Positions 31,900-43,918 of a stretch of DNA of 64,000 nt are shown in pieces (the stretch's first letter is position 1; each line of letters opens with the position of its first letter). The notes under the pieces were generated by a model. That model ran no database searches and had not been told where the DNA came from. It saw nothing but the letters and a program-made list of their open reading frames with translations. The stretch is taken from positions 682,001-746,000 of the forward strand of contig NC_089586.1 of NCBI RefSeq assembly GCF_019320115.1, written 5' to 3'. Origin of the DNA: Miscanthus floridulus (taxonomy: Eukaryota > Streptophyta > Magnoliopsida > Poales > Poaceae). The position numbers and the translations under genes are program-made.

Positions 31900-34270
31900 A
31901 CCTTTACCCTTGTGACTAAGAGCGCTGGTACCTAGAGTGTAAGGGTTAGGTGGACGGTGTCGCCTAGTGCTTGAAGGCTGTGTAGGCTAAGTCAAGGGAG
32001 CATCCTGGAGCTAAGAGGGGCCAAGCTCCTCGTGCCTCTAGTCCACGTCGTCGTCCTCATCCTCATCCTCATCCCCTATAGGTGCTTGGCTAGAGGAACC
32101 TAAGTCTCCTCTGCCTACGAAAGGAACATACATGTCTTGCATCGTGGCTGTCCTGCAACCACAATGAGCAGCCGCACGGCAAAGCCGACGTGACAGCCTC
32201 TATTGTATAAAATTATGTTAACTAAAAGAATCTAACATATTAATAGTATGTTTGAAAGAATATTTTGAATCTTACATCTAGGAAACTATGCATGTCGTCG
32301 TCCCTGACTCTCGAGCGAAAGCACTCAATGTCTTCAACAGAGCATTTGAGGGTATAGCCCTACAACAAAGTTCTCAGTAATAATATTTCTCAATAGATAG
32401 TAACAGGTTTTTGTTTTTTTTGTACAAGAATCTAACGTATTATAAGGATGCTACGACTCGAAGGTGGCACTAACTAAAATAGATACCTCTAACGCATAAT
32501 GTATTGGTATGCAACTTAATGTAGAAAAATAAGGCAATTGACTTACTACTCCATCCAAGATTGGTCCTACCTCCACCTGCCTTCCTGCATGAGTAGATTG
32601 GTCGTACGCCGTGTCTTCATTGTTGGAGGACTCAATGTTGACACAGTCATCTTCTGTCCATTGTAGCTTTAGCCTGCAATGTGTCACGCGTTGGTACCAA
32701 GCTTGGTAGTGCCTGAACTAACAGTTCATGTGCGGCTCATTGTTCTTGTCCACGTTGTCGTGCAACAACTCCCATTGCTCAATGTAGTACTGGTGGTGCT
32801 TCTACGAGTAAAAAATCTTTCTGTTCTTCTAACGATCCAACCTACACATATGTCATCATTACTTGAATCCATGTACATGTCACCATATTAATGGAAATGG
32901 ACCATCATGAGACAATTGAAATAACAAAACACTTACTTATGTAAGTCAACGCCAGTCGAGAACGAAGCCATTGGCCAAAGCCGTCTCACTCCAAATTGGC
33001 GTGCAACTCTGTTTGGCAGGTGGAACTCGACAACATAGAAATAGATTAGAGGGCACCTCATCCTATAGAAGTCGTCGTCGCACCCACACATGTTGCTCAA
33101 CTAAAAAGGTAGTGCCCCCTCTCCATCATACGACTCCCACGACACCTGCAACATGTCCAAACAAGATGTTAGATGCTATACTAAACCATTTCAATCCAGC
33201 ATGGGAAATAAAATTTACTTACACTAGATGCCATGAGTGTGTCTAGCTCATTCATGAACTCAATGTACGCCCACTATAACCTCACGTGTGGAACCCTAAC
33301 CTAGTCCCAAAGGTACGCCCACGTCGACTGCCAATGTGGAGGCTGACCTGGGAACCACTCATGATGAGCTAGAACCTTAGGATGGCTAACTGGTAGATGA
33401 GCCCACATCCACAACTGGAGCAGGTACATGCATCCACTAAGTGACGCTGTGGACGAAGTCTGATGACACGCCTTGCAAAGCTACTGGTAAAGAAAACTCA
33501 AGACTGTAGAGCCCCAACTATACTGATCCGCCTAGTCCCAGTCACTGAGACAGTGGACCCACATCCATGATGTAGTGTCACCCATGGCGTCGGGGAAGAG
33601 AACATAGGCAAACAGGTGGAGGATCCATGCCCTGCAGTAGTACCCAACTATCTCCTCATCTGCCTCCTTGGGGCACTATGCGAACACTTGCCAGAGCCAG
33701 GAGATAAGAACTCTAGAAGTGCGAGCCCCTTGCTCACCAACCTCACGCCTAAGGAAGGCCTCTACTCATGCTCTCCAACCTTCTGACCTGCACTACCCAG
33801 TCACTGTGTTGCCGTGAATCCTCAGGCCTAGCATCTTCTAACAGTCCTAGAGCGTGACTGTCATCTCTTCGAAAGGTAAGTGGAAGCTGTGAGTCTTTGA
33901 CCGCCACCTACATTTTAGACAAAGCAAGATTACATGTCAAAAAGGCAAGCACATGAACAAATGGCCATGAATGGAGGCAATGATTGAAGATAATACATGT
34001 CAACCAATGCAGTTATGGCCGCTGAGTTGAACTTGGGCAACCCACGACGAACCTAAAAAGAGATGACATCTAGGCCATCTCTTTGTAGGAAAGGAGTGTA
34101 TCTGTTGTCGTACTGCATGTCCAAGAACCCATTGTGAGTTCTAGGATGAAGGAGTGGAAGGTCCTGCATGGAATAAAACATAGTCTTCCGTTACTTCACG
34201 AATACATGCACACTCACAAAAATTTGAACAAAATGTATAGATTATTACCTGCCCCTCCGCTATGAGACGT
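31900..34270 (-). pseudogene. MULE-borne plant mobile domain (PMD) gene
   Basis: Minus-strand blocks in order: HNGFLDMQYDNRYTPFLQRD (about 34133-34075), RRGLPKFNSAAITALVD, then the PMD core at 33900-33230 with KMLGLRIHGNTVTG, TSRVLISWLWQVFA, EADEEIVGYYCRAWILHLFA, FPDAMGDTTSWMWVHCLSDW and WAYIEFMNELDTLMA. Downstream exons encode YQAWYQRVTHCRLKLQWTED (about 32710-32650), SSNNEDTAYDQSTHAGRQVE and an acidic C-terminal part (DEDEDEDDDVD near 32050). The core alone holds eight TAG and one TGA in frame, the TAGs mostly where Gln is expected. PMD proteins occur both as transposon passengers and as host silencing factors (MAIN/MAIL1); here it is clearly the transposon form. Confidence 0.75.
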
Positions 34271-34284
34271 CCTTGGTGGGTCGC

Positions 34285-36264
34285 TAAAAGGTCCTAATAT
34301 GGCTAGAGGGGGGTGAATAGCCTATTTACAAATCTACAAACCAACTAGAGCAATTTGATTAGTATAACAAATAGTGAAATGAAAACTTGCTCTAGCTCTA
34401 CAAGAGTTGCAAGCCACCTATCCAACAATTCTAGTTGCTATGATCATTAAACACACAATTTGCTATGTCACTACTCACTAAGAGCTCTCATACTTGCTAC
34501 ACTAAAGAGCTCCACTAGATGAACTTAAACTACAAAGCAAGCTCTCAATTCTAGCTACACTAAAGAACTTGCTACAACTAGTTTGCAAGAATATAAATGA
34601 GTAAGTAGGGAGATTATATCGTTGTGTAGAGGAGTGAACCAATCACAAGATGAATACTAAATCAATCACCAGGAGAATACCAAAGGGCAAGAGACAACCA
34701 ATTTTTCTCCTGAGGTTAACGTGCTTGCCGGCACACTAGTCCCCGTTGTGTCGACCAACACTTGGTGGTTCAACGGCTAAGAGGTGTTGCACAAGCCTCG
34801 TCCACACAATTGGACACCACAAGAACCTACCCACAAGTGAGATAACTCAATGACATGAGCAATCCACTAGAGTTACCTTTCGGCGCTCCGCTGGGGAAGG
34901 CACAAAACCCCTCACAATCACTGCGATCAGAGCCAAAGACAATCACCAACCTCCGCTCAATGATGCTCACTACTCCATGCCATCTAGGTGGCGGCAACCA
35001 TCAAGAGAAACAAGTGAATCCCGTAGTGAAACACGAATACCAAGTGCCTCTAGATGCAATCACTCAAGCAATGCACTTGGATTCTCTCTCAATCTCATAA
35101 AAATGATGAATCAATAATGCAGATGAGTGGGAGGGCTTTGACTAAGCTCACAAGGTTGCTATGTCAAAGCAAATGGCCAAGAGAGTGAGCTTGAGCCAGC
35201 CAAACGGTATTTATAGACACCCCTAAATAATAGAGCCGTTGGCTCAATTATTAGGCTGACTGTGCATCGACCGGACGTGCAAGTCGTGGCGACTAGACGC
35301 ACCTCTCGTGTATACCGGACGCATCTAGTGTAGCGACCGGACTGACCACCACATGTCCAATTTCAAATTAACTAGCTACTACTGGCACGAGTCCCATGCG
35401 ATCGGACGCACTGTTTAGAAATGACCGGACGCTGAGCCACAATGTTCGGTCGAGTCCAGAGAGCACCCAGGGCCGACCGAATGTGTCCTATGACTGTAGA
35501 CCGAACGTAGGAGACTCAGTATCTGGTCGAGTCTAGAGAGCTCCTAGAGCCTCTCTAGGCCGACGGGACGCGTCTGGTCACTCCGGACCGGATGCTCCTA
35601 GTGTCCGATCAACTGTTATGCTAAACATCGACACTCGCTGATCAACTTTGACCGGACGCTGAAACAGTAACTCTCCAGCGTCTGGTCACTTCACTGAGCC
35701 AGAGTTCGGTCGTTAATACCGGACACGTCCGGTCGCCATACCGGACGCGTCCGGTCACTCAGTGACCAGCGCGACCAACTCCTTTTCAACTCTATTTTCT
35801 TCACCCTTGCTCAAATGTGATAACCACCAAGTGTATCACCTTGTGCACATGTGTTAGCATATTTTCACAAACATTTTCAAGGGTGTTAGCACTCCACTAG
35901 ATCCTAAATGCATATGCAATGAGTTAGAGCGTCTAGTGGCACTTTGATAACCACATTTCGATACGAGTTTCACCCCTCTTAATAGTACGACTATCGAACC
36001 TAAATGTGATCACACTCACTAGGTGTCTTGATCATCGAAATAAAATGGCTCCTACCACTTATACCTTTGCCTTGAGCCTTTTTGTTTTTCTTTCTTCTTT
36101 TCTAAGTCCAAGCACTTGATCATCACCATGGCACCACCATCATCATGTCATGATCTTCATTTGCTTCACCACTTGGAATGTGCTACCTATCTCATAATCA
36201 CTTTGAGAAACTAGGTTAGCACTTAGGGTTTCATCAATTCACCAAAACCAAACTAGAGCTTTCA
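34285..36264 (-). mobile_element. Solo copia LTR
   Basis: 1980 bp, related over its whole length to 24545-26402. It is flanked by a perfect 5-bp duplication GTCGC (34280-34284 and 36265-36269). Recombination between the two LTRs of a full element explains the solo form. It separates the transposase gene from the PMD gene. One terminal TG has decayed to TA. Confidence 0.9.
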
Positions 36265-36429
36265 GTCGCCTCGTATGTCGGTTTGAGTAGGTGGAATTGT
36301 GCCATCCTACAAAAAAGTCAATGAAATAGAAATTTAATATACAATAAAACATGAACTTAGAAATGTACAAGTCATTGACACAATTACATGCAAAACTAAT
36401 TAAATGAATACGACAAATACGATATAATG

Positions 36430-39227
36430 AAAACAACCAATAGTCGCATGTCACTAATCTGCCAATGGCAAGTGCGTGAATTGTGGCCTAGTCTACCACA
36501 CTTGCCGCACTTGTACTGCTCGGGGTCAGTAAGAAATGGGTTCCTCTCCCATGCCTCATTCTTCTAGGTATCTGATCCATAACCATCTTATGCCTCGTCC
36601 TCTTCTTTGATCCACGCTTATTCCAATGGTAAGTTGGATTCGCAATGTACTTTGGTCCATCATATGGAGGCCACTCTCTAGGGTCCCAGAAAGGCACGAA
36701 GCGGGGGCTTCATGTGTGCACAAGCGTGTCAACACTGAACTCGTGAGGTATCCTGCTCTCGATATTATAGTTGTGATGCCTAGCTGCTGCCACCAAATAG
36801 GAACATAGAAAGTGGTACTGCCTTAGTTTACCACAAGTGTATGTGAAATCTTGGAGGATAACCACATGCATCCTCGACTCTCGGACCTTGTCATCGGATG
36901 TTGTACCACCCCTATACTCGACCTGATAAGTCCCTATGGCATGGTCAAAGCATGTAACCTCATGTGTGCCAACCCTTTCATTTGCTTTCTCTAGGTGTGC
37001 CTTTGGTTTCAGAGCCCATATCTCTCCATCACTCCACAACTTCAATGCATGGGTGTGTCTATCATTGAACCAGGCAACAAGCTTGTAGAAGGTGAATTGA
37101 ACGATTGCATTCATGTGCATACCACATATCCCCAATAGCAAATTATTGAATGAGTCTGCCATGTTGCTCCATTGAAACTCGTACCTCCATCCACCGGCGT
37201 CGTGAGCTGTTGTCCATTTCTCCAAATCCCTCATCAAACCTATGGGCCATTGTCTACCTTCTACATTTGATGCGGTTATGACTTGCTCCAACTTTTTCTG
37301 AAAGTACTTATCCTCAAGCTATCGAGCAACCTCCTAGAACATATCAAAGTTATCCTTCACACCATCCTTCCAGAGTAGATTCTTGGCAAGGTGCCAAGTA
37401 CACCAACGATGGTGCAAAGGTGCATACCCCTATATCTGCTCTCGCATGGCATTAAGTATGCCCTGGTGCCTATCAGATATGATGCCAACCTCCCTGTCAG
37501 GCCTAACCACATGTATTCGGACTAGCCTCAAGAACCATCCCCAACTGTCATTGTTCTCCTTCTCAACCAAAGCAAATGCCAAAGGAACCAACTTGTTGTT
37601 CACATCATAGGATATGGCTATAAGAAGTGTGCCCTGGTATTTGCCAATCAAGAATGTACCATCAATGGAGAAGATAGGACAACAATGCATGAAGGCCTCG
37701 ACACACTGAGGGAAGCACCAGAAAGTACGGAAGAATATTTGCCTCCCATCCTTCCATGCATTTGGTTTTGGGATGTACTCATAATGCATGCCTGGATTCA
37801 CCACTTTGATTGCATTGAAAAGTACTGGCAGCTGCTCATACCCATCCTCCCAGTCCCCATATATCATCTTACACGCTCGCTGCTTAGCCCTCCAAGCTTT
37901 ACCATAAGTTATCACATAACCTCCATACAACGCCTCAATGGTCCTGATAATTGTCCTAACCTTTATGTTGGGTTCTCCCTGCAATATTTTCATCAACCGC
38001 TTGGCAATGAGGGTAGATGTCAACTACCGATACTTCAGTGTTAGCACATGGTCAACACAATTATGTGGCCTGACAACTTTTGTGATCTTCCACTTTTCGA
38101 TGACCTTTTGCTTCCTTGCACAAACCCTACATGGACAACATTTCTTGTCACACACAACTATATAACGACGCTCTGTATATGAATGCAAGACCTTGTAAGG
38201 TCTCTTTCGTATCACTACAAACACATGCAACCACCTCTTCAATGCAAGGAGGTCCTTGAATACTCTCCCATTCTCAATTACCATGTTAGGGCCGGCCTCA
38301 GAAGCATCTAGGAGCTCATCATCACGTCTTTCTACACATGCCTGAGCGAAATGAGCAAGATCGCCGAACTCATGAACTCTTGGATCACGACGTCTGAGAA
38401 ATATACACCTCAGCATCTCAACATCACTCTCTGTTAGCTCTTCAATAGGACGATCATCATTAGAATCAAGAGCCCTTACCATCTCATATGGCTTCAAATC
38501 ATTCATAATTTCAACACTATTGGAGCTACGGAATCCATCTCCACAAAGCACTTATGCAGCTACAGTGGGCACATCCATATTGTCAGGAATATCTACTATA
38601 ATATAAGTAGAAAAATGATGAAAGAATGAAAAATTGGATGTAAGGAATGGGGTAAGCTCCCAATAACCATGCAGATAAGACACTCGAATGATTCTGTGTC
38701 AAAGGGATCTCATGAGGAGGATCTGCCACAACATCATGAGTCTGACAAGCATCTCCAACTAGCATATTGGGGGTAGATTGAGCATCGAGAACCGTAGCTG
38801 TAACCTCCGCATCCATATAAGGTTTTGGGACAGGAGGGTCGAATTGTGCCTACTAACCCATTGGTGGGGAAAACCCATGAGAGATGGGATCAACTAACAC
38901 CCGATGCACAACCACGTCCAAACTTTGGAACTGGTACTTCATAGCCGATCTCACATAGTTCTCCCACTGGTCTGCACATCCAATTAGGATCATCTTCCTA
39001 AGGATGTTGGGAGGGGAACCTAGGTGAAGTACACCCTCCACTGCGATGCCATCATCATCATCAGCTCCATGGTAATGTAGCTCCTCCGGAGCCCTTACAA
39101 CCAACTCACTGAACGATGGCTTCTCATTAAATAACACAGGCACGCTTTGCATCTCAACAAACTCAATATATCCATAGCGATCTCTTTTCATGGTGCCTCC
39201 ATGATATATGCTCACTAGATTGCCCAT
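36430..39227 (-). pseudogene. MuDR-type MULE transposase
   Basis: An N-terminal exon (39227-38853) precedes a gap and a single frame from 38551 to 36488. The MuDR N-terminal domain (TESDVEMLRCIFLRRRDPRV, VCARKQKVIEKWKITKVVRP) is followed by the MULE DDE domain: FSIDGTFLIGKYQGTLLIAI (first Asp), GIISDRHQGILNAM (second Asp) and WSNMADSFNNLLLG, where many MULEs have NMAESFNN. A CCHC knuckle (YKCGKCGRLGHNSRTC, about 36513-36466) follows a one-base shift. Four in-frame TAG (near 38022, 37427, 37334 and 37319) and one TGA (36707) interrupt it. The protein would bind the TIRs and cut and paste the element. It is inactive in this copy. Confidence 0.85.
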
Positions 39228-39239
39228 CTAGTTCAAACA

Positions 39240-39934
39240 CGTAACGAAACACATGTCCTTTAGTCCAAATTAGACGATAGATAGTACCTAACAAGTACTT
39301 TCTAACTACAAACTAAGTAAATAAGATAATAACTACATACATAAATACAATGTACTCACTAAATAGCTAGATCCTATTTAGTTAACTAAATATATAACTA
39401 CCTATCTAAGTACCTATTTAACTATATCTATGTACCTATGTATCGATGTTTCTATCTATCTATATATCTATCTCACTAGATCACTAACTAAATCAACTAC
39501 CTGAGTCATCACATTAACTAGTAAATAACAAATGCCAAAACTACCACACTACAATCAAAACTAACTAAGTACGTACATTGCATATTCATAATTTTTACCT
39601 GTCCGACGACGGAGTTGCGGACGTCGACGGGGTCACAGCGGACGCCGGGATCGATGGCCCTAGGACGAAGTCGCAGCAGACGCCGGGCGTGGGTGAGGTC
39701 GATGAGCCGGGCCGACGGAGGCATGGCCGGGCGCTGTAGGGGCCGGGGTCGGTGGTGGCGTGGCCAGGGCTGGCGGTGGCGCGCGGCGGGCGCGGGATGG
39801 GCGGCGCGGTGGCCGCCGCGGGTGTAGGCGAGGGCGCGGGGAAGGACGTGGGCACGGGCGCGGGCGTGGACGAGGGCGCGGGAGAGAGAGGAAGAGAGAA
39901 AGGAAGGGAGGGCACAGACACGTTTGGCACCAAT
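39240..39934. other. Transposase 5' region: TATC-rich low complexity then GC-rich
   Basis: 39300-39520 is rich in (CTAT)n-like phrases. 39600-39930 is very GC-rich, with open frames on both strands of repetitive Pro/Arg/Ala or Gly/Arg composition. I read it as the untranslated upstream region of the transposase, not a gene. Confidence 0.5.
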
Positions 39935-40141
39935 AATCACGGCGCCAAGCTCGGCGCCAAGATCTATGGCACCGAGCTGCCTGTCAAGTCACCGGCACGT
40001 CTACGTTGAGCCTAAAACATCGGCGCCAGCAACGATGGCGCCGATCTAAGGGTCCAGATTTTAAAATAATACCTACAGAGGCATATTTATGATTTTTTTT
40101 TCAAAAAAAGGCTAAAAATAAAAAAAATCGGGCTAGCTGGC
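39935..40141 (-). repeat. MULE right terminal inverted repeat
   Basis: Reverse complement of the left terminus, better conserved in its GGCGCC palindromes. The transposase gene reads away from this end, so the TIR region likely includes its promoter. Confidence 0.8.
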
Positions 40142-40174
40142 GAGGGCTGAGGGGGTGTCTAGCTCAGGCGCTAT

Positions 40175-40309
40175 GGCCCTGTTCGGCTTACCCCATATTC
40201 GGCTTGTTTGGCTTCTTTTTTCAGCCGGAACAGTGTTTTTCTCTCACACCAATTCAGCCGGAACAGTATTTTCGGTCAGTTTCAGCCAAGTTTCAGACCA
40301 GCGAACGGG
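40175..40309. mobile_element. Small hAT-like MITE
   Basis: About 135 bp from ggccctgttcggctt to accagcgaacggg, sharing cagccggaacagt blocks with 40527-40665. No clean 8-bp duplication is seen. Confidence 0.6.
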
Positions 40310-40526
40310 TACGTGGCTTGGGTGCAGTTGGCTTGCCACGTTCAGATCTGCCACTTGATTTTCTGTTTGATGCGGCCAAGTTGTTCCTTATGCTTTTGTT
40401 GAATAGTGTGCAATGGTTTCTTTAGATGAGAGAACCTTATTGACTAGTTTTGAAGTCATGTTTAGAGTGCACAGGATGTTTGCAGTTTTTTATCTTTCAG
40501 AATTGTGCTTGCATTGTTGGCTAATA

Positions 40527-40665
40527 GGGTCCGTTTGGCTTACCTTAAATCCGGCTTGTTCGGCTTCTTTTTTTCAGCCGGAACAATATTTTTCTCTCAC
40601 AACATTTCAGTTGGAACAGTGTTTTCAGCCAATTTCAGTCAAGTTTCAGCAAGCCGAACGGGGCC
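40527..40665. mobile_element. Small hAT-like MITE, same family
   Basis: About 139 bp, gggtccgtttggcttacc to aagccgaacggggcc (imperfect inverted ends), with the same internal cagccggaaca blocks. Confidence 0.65.
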
Positions 40666-41641
40666 TAGTTAACTACCTAGTTTATGCACGTGTATCTTAC
40701 TGACTTTTGAATTATGGTGGATAATAATTATCAGGATTGGAATCAAGTTTGTTAAGGATTGAGAGAACCGGACGCCTGTTTTTGGAAGAGCTTAAGGTTC
40801 TATTGAACATATTGAGCTGTGCATCTCTAGATATCAATGATATGGTCTAATTAAACAAAGCATGTATGGTTGTGGCTTCAAAAGCCGATGCATATAGCAA
40901 AGAACAACGTACAAGTTGCCCCAGTTCCATAGTTTGGCTCTGACCATTGTAGTCCATATTTTTTTTATTCTTTTTAAGGTAGTCCATATAAGGGATATCT
41001 GAAACCAAATTTGTAATATCACACGTTCTCTCTAGCCCTCCTGATCCCCTCTTAGGGCATGTACAACCCATAGACAGGTGTTCGTTTCTAAGCGCCTCGA
41101 ATCTATTATACAGACAGGTATAAAGACAAGTCATATAACCCACAAACAGGGGATCGGTCTCTAAACTGTTTAATGCTTTGCATGTAGTTAGGATCAACTA
41201 TAAATAAATTTTTGTATACCATTACGTGGCTATTTAATAGAAAATATATCAAGGATAAATAAGAGCAACATGATTACAATATTTTTAAAAACCATCAATA
41301 TAATAATTATATTTCATATAGATGCAACGTCTTTTATCTAATTTCCTTTGTTTCCATAGCGTTGCCATATGTGCTCGACTATTAACTGAACAAAAGTTTG
41401 AGGACAGATCACCACCATCTCATTTTCTAAAAAGTTCCTAAGACTGCAATGGTAATTGTAGTCAAAATCAAGGTAAACAATATACTCAGGTTCACATAAT
41501 AGATGATAACTGAAAAAAAATTCTATAGACAAGACTCAGTTTCAGCAAGTAGATGGCAACTCAGAGAAATAAAGTAGATCACTGTGCTGTCAGGAAACTG
41601 CCGCAACTCAGAATACAAATACATGTATCACGACGGCGTGG
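40666..41641. other. Intergenic, no gene recognised
   Basis: AT-rich, with short frames that lack any protein-like pattern. I see no repeats with clear ends. Confidence 0.5.
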
Positions 41642-42034
41642 TCAGAGATGGCTTGGCTTCCGCGCCCGGGACCGAGACGGCGTGGTCAGAGAGCATGCCG
41701 GAGCGGGGAACGCAGTGCCGTCGCCGCCAACGCGACCGAGGGAGCGGCCGAGTGGGCCGCTGCCGATCCGCTTTTGCGATCGACGGTGTGGACTGCCGCC
41801 GCCGCCGCCGCTGCCGATGACGTGCCTTTGCAAGGACATCTCGAGCACCGTCGCTGAAGAATATTTTGGCGCGACGTCTCCCTCCCGCCCGCGCGAGCGC
41901 CCCGGATCTGCGCTCCGTCGAGTCGGGAAGACGGCATCATACAACGCTGCTCGGGTCGTCTTCTCAGCATCGGAGCACGGGCCGGCTCCGTCGCCTCGCG
42001 AGGCGACGCTGGCTCCATCTCCAGGCTTCGACAT
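41642..42034 (-). CDS. GC-rich hypothetical open frame
   Basis: An ATG at 42034 opens 130 codons (MSKPGDGASVASRGDGAGPC...), and the frame can extend upstream to 42205. It lies in a 400-bp GC island in AT-rich DNA, as grass first exons often do. Opposite-strand frames are open too, which weakens the case. I know no matching family. It could be a first exon, a captured gene piece or chance. Confidence 0.2.
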   Translation of the reverse strand: MSKPGDGASVASRGDGAGPCSDAEKTTRAALYDAVFPTRRSADPGRSRGREGDVAPKYSSATVLEMSLQRHVIGSGGGGGSPHRRSQKRIGSGPLGRSLGRVGGDGTAFPAPACSLTTPSRSRARKPSHL

Positions 42035-42343
42035 GGGGATTTTTGTAAAAACGGCGACGAAGGGATGGGTCAAGAGACACGTTGTACGTGCCCTTAGCAC
42101 TTTGAGGACCTTTTTAGACATGATACTGTTCAACAAATATGGGTGCGACAAGTGCCAAATCTGGATGGATAGGACGGTGATATATACTCCTATGATAAGA
42201 ATCATGCGTGATAAGGCTCTGAATTTTATAAGTCTTTCAGTTAGTTAATTCCGGCTAATCAATCAAAACAAGGGAAAAAAACCATGTGGTACATAGGGAC
42301 GGTGGTAGTGCAACAATAAGATGCCGACAGTGGCGCAAACTAA

Positions 42344-42578
42344 GAGCCTGTTTGGCTAGGCTCCGAGCGGTTCTGGCTCCTCTGACTCCTCCCCTGTTCA
42401 TCTCCTGTAGCGACACTGTTCGGAGCCATTTTTCTCTCCCCTCCTTTTCTCTCTCACTGACAGCGCCGGAGCCGGAGAAGCTCGTTTTTTTTTTGCTCCT
42501 CCGGCTCCGGCTCCTGCACGCTACAGTTGCGCTACAGCGTGGGAGCCAGAGCCAGCGGAAGCCCGGTCAAACGCGCCC
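42344..42578. mobile_element. Tourist-like MITE with GC-rich palindromic core
   Basis: 235 bp with TAA duplications (42341-42343 and 42579-42581). The ends are gagcctgtttggct and gtcaaacgcgccc. The internal cggctccggctcc phrases are inverted across the element. Confidence 0.75.
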
Positions 42579-42581
42579 TAA

Positions 42582-43130
42582 ATTAGATCCATCTCCTTGC
42601 ACAAATGATATAGCGTGGTCAGCTGGTCTCTTACTCTTTCTCATCTCAAATTTACTTACACCATGTCATAGTAGAGATACGGTATACTAAACATTTAGGG
42701 CAACTTGGCACATGAGTTCAGTGCAAGAAGACCTGACCACCCGATTCTCCCGAAACCAGGATAAACCCCATTGTGAGAATTTTTACAATCCCTTGAGATT
42801 TTCCTTTTGCAAATTGTACAGTAAAACTGTAAAAAATCGCCACAAACATCTCGATGATCATGTTGCCTATGACTGAAAAATAGTACCGTCAAATTTTGAA
42901 ATAAAAAAACTGTGTGAACAGATTCTACCAGAGAACCTAACAGGTGTGTAGATGAGTTATGCTCATGCAACCCTCTCTTGCGGGCACCATTTGATAGTAA
43001 TACGTCCTCCCAAGATCTAAGCAGTAAGCACTGCAGTTAATGTTATAAAGAGATGACGCCTCCTGTAGTATACTCTATCCAAAAAGATAGATTGGGACGC
43101 CTCCATCGTTCTGAACTTTGCAGTTACATA
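42582..43130. other. Intergenic, no gene recognised
   Basis: AT-rich, with no terminal repeats or convincing reading frame. Confidence 0.5.
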
Positions 43131-43364
43131 CTCCCTCCGTCCTTATATAACCATCGTTTTTGCTTCTTGAGAAATAACTTTGACTAAATATATATAAAAA
43201 ATATTAATATTTATGCTACAAAATTAATATAGGTACATAGATCGTTGAATCCATTTTCATAATAAATTTATTTAAAGATATAAATGCTGCACTTATTTTC
43301 TACAAATTCAGTCAAACTTACCGCACGAAAATAAAAAACGATAGTTATTTAGGGACGAAGGGAC
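43131..43364. mobile_element. Stowaway MITE
   Basis: 234 bp, ctccctccgtccttatata to the inverse (gggacgaagggac), flanked by TA on both sides. Confidence 0.85.
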
Positions 43365-43407
43365 TATGTGGGTGCCAAAAGGTCGCGTTTACATGTGCAA
43401 ATTGATA

Positions 43408-43647
43408 CTCTCTCCGTCCACAAAAGAATGCAAATTCTAACACAGTGTCATGATTTAGTATCCTAAGTTCGATCAATTATAGATAAAAAAGTACCAATAA
43501 TTATGATATCAAATAAATATTATTAGATTAACTAACAAATATATTTTTATAATAAATTATTTTGGAGCCCACAAATGTAAATAGTATTCACTAGAAATTT
43601 AGTTAAACGTGAACTACTTATGCTGACACGCAACCCGTAGTTGGGAG
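43408..43647. mobile_element. Stowaway MITE, degraded right end
   Basis: 240 bp, ctctctccgtccacaaaag to ttgggag, TA-flanked. It follows the previous Stowaway by only 43 bp. Confidence 0.7.
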
Positions 43648-43683
43648 TACTTCTGAAATTGATGTCCTAAATGCTAGTAGTTG

Positions 43684-43915
43684 GGGCTTGTTTAGTTGGC
43701 GAATTTTTTGGCGAAATGGTACTATAGTACTTTTGTTGTTATTTGATAATTAGTGTCCAATCATAGTCTAATTAGGCTTAAAAGATTCGTCTCGTGAATT
43801 TCGTCTAAACTGTGTAATTAGTTTTATTTTTTATTTATATTTAATGCTTCATGCATGCGTCCAAAGATTCGATGTGACGGGAAATCTTGAAATATTTTGG
43901 GAACTAAACACTACC
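43684..43915. mobile_element. Tourist-like MITE with TTG duplication
   Basis: 232 bp with TTG at 43681-43683 and 43916-43918. The internal block ttagtgtccaatcatagtct is identical in 48843-49085. Confidence 0.8.
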
Positions 43916-43918
43916 TTG

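Larger units (their letters stand above)
15127..40141 (-). mobile_element. Large Mutator-like element (MULE) with nested insertions
   Basis: The left terminus (15127 to about 15345) is the reverse complement of the right terminus (about 39935-40141): both start gccagctagcc, pass through a poly-T/AAAGGCTA block and contain palindromic GGCGCC phrases. Between them, in MULE-derived DNA, are a MuDR-type transposase, a plant-mobile-domain gene and two GRF zinc-finger genes. Removing the gypsy element (13.6 kb) and the solo LTR (2.0 kb) leaves about 9.4 kb, a plausible autonomous-type MULE. I cannot find a matching 9-bp target duplication (aggaaggtg versus gagggctga), so the ends may be slightly off or the site decayed. 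All genes are broken, so it is not self-mobile now. Confidence 0.8.

Noticed and set aside
31900..34270. Use of TAG as a sense codon or a suppressor system
   Set aside because: The same frames also carry TGA stops and frameshifts, and the intact host kinase gene shows no in-frame TAG; methylation-driven decay is the simpler reading.
39518..40009. GC-rich frames on both strands as genes
   Set aside because: They are Pro/Arg/Ala or Gly/Arg low-complexity, open on opposite strands, and overlap the MULE terminal region.
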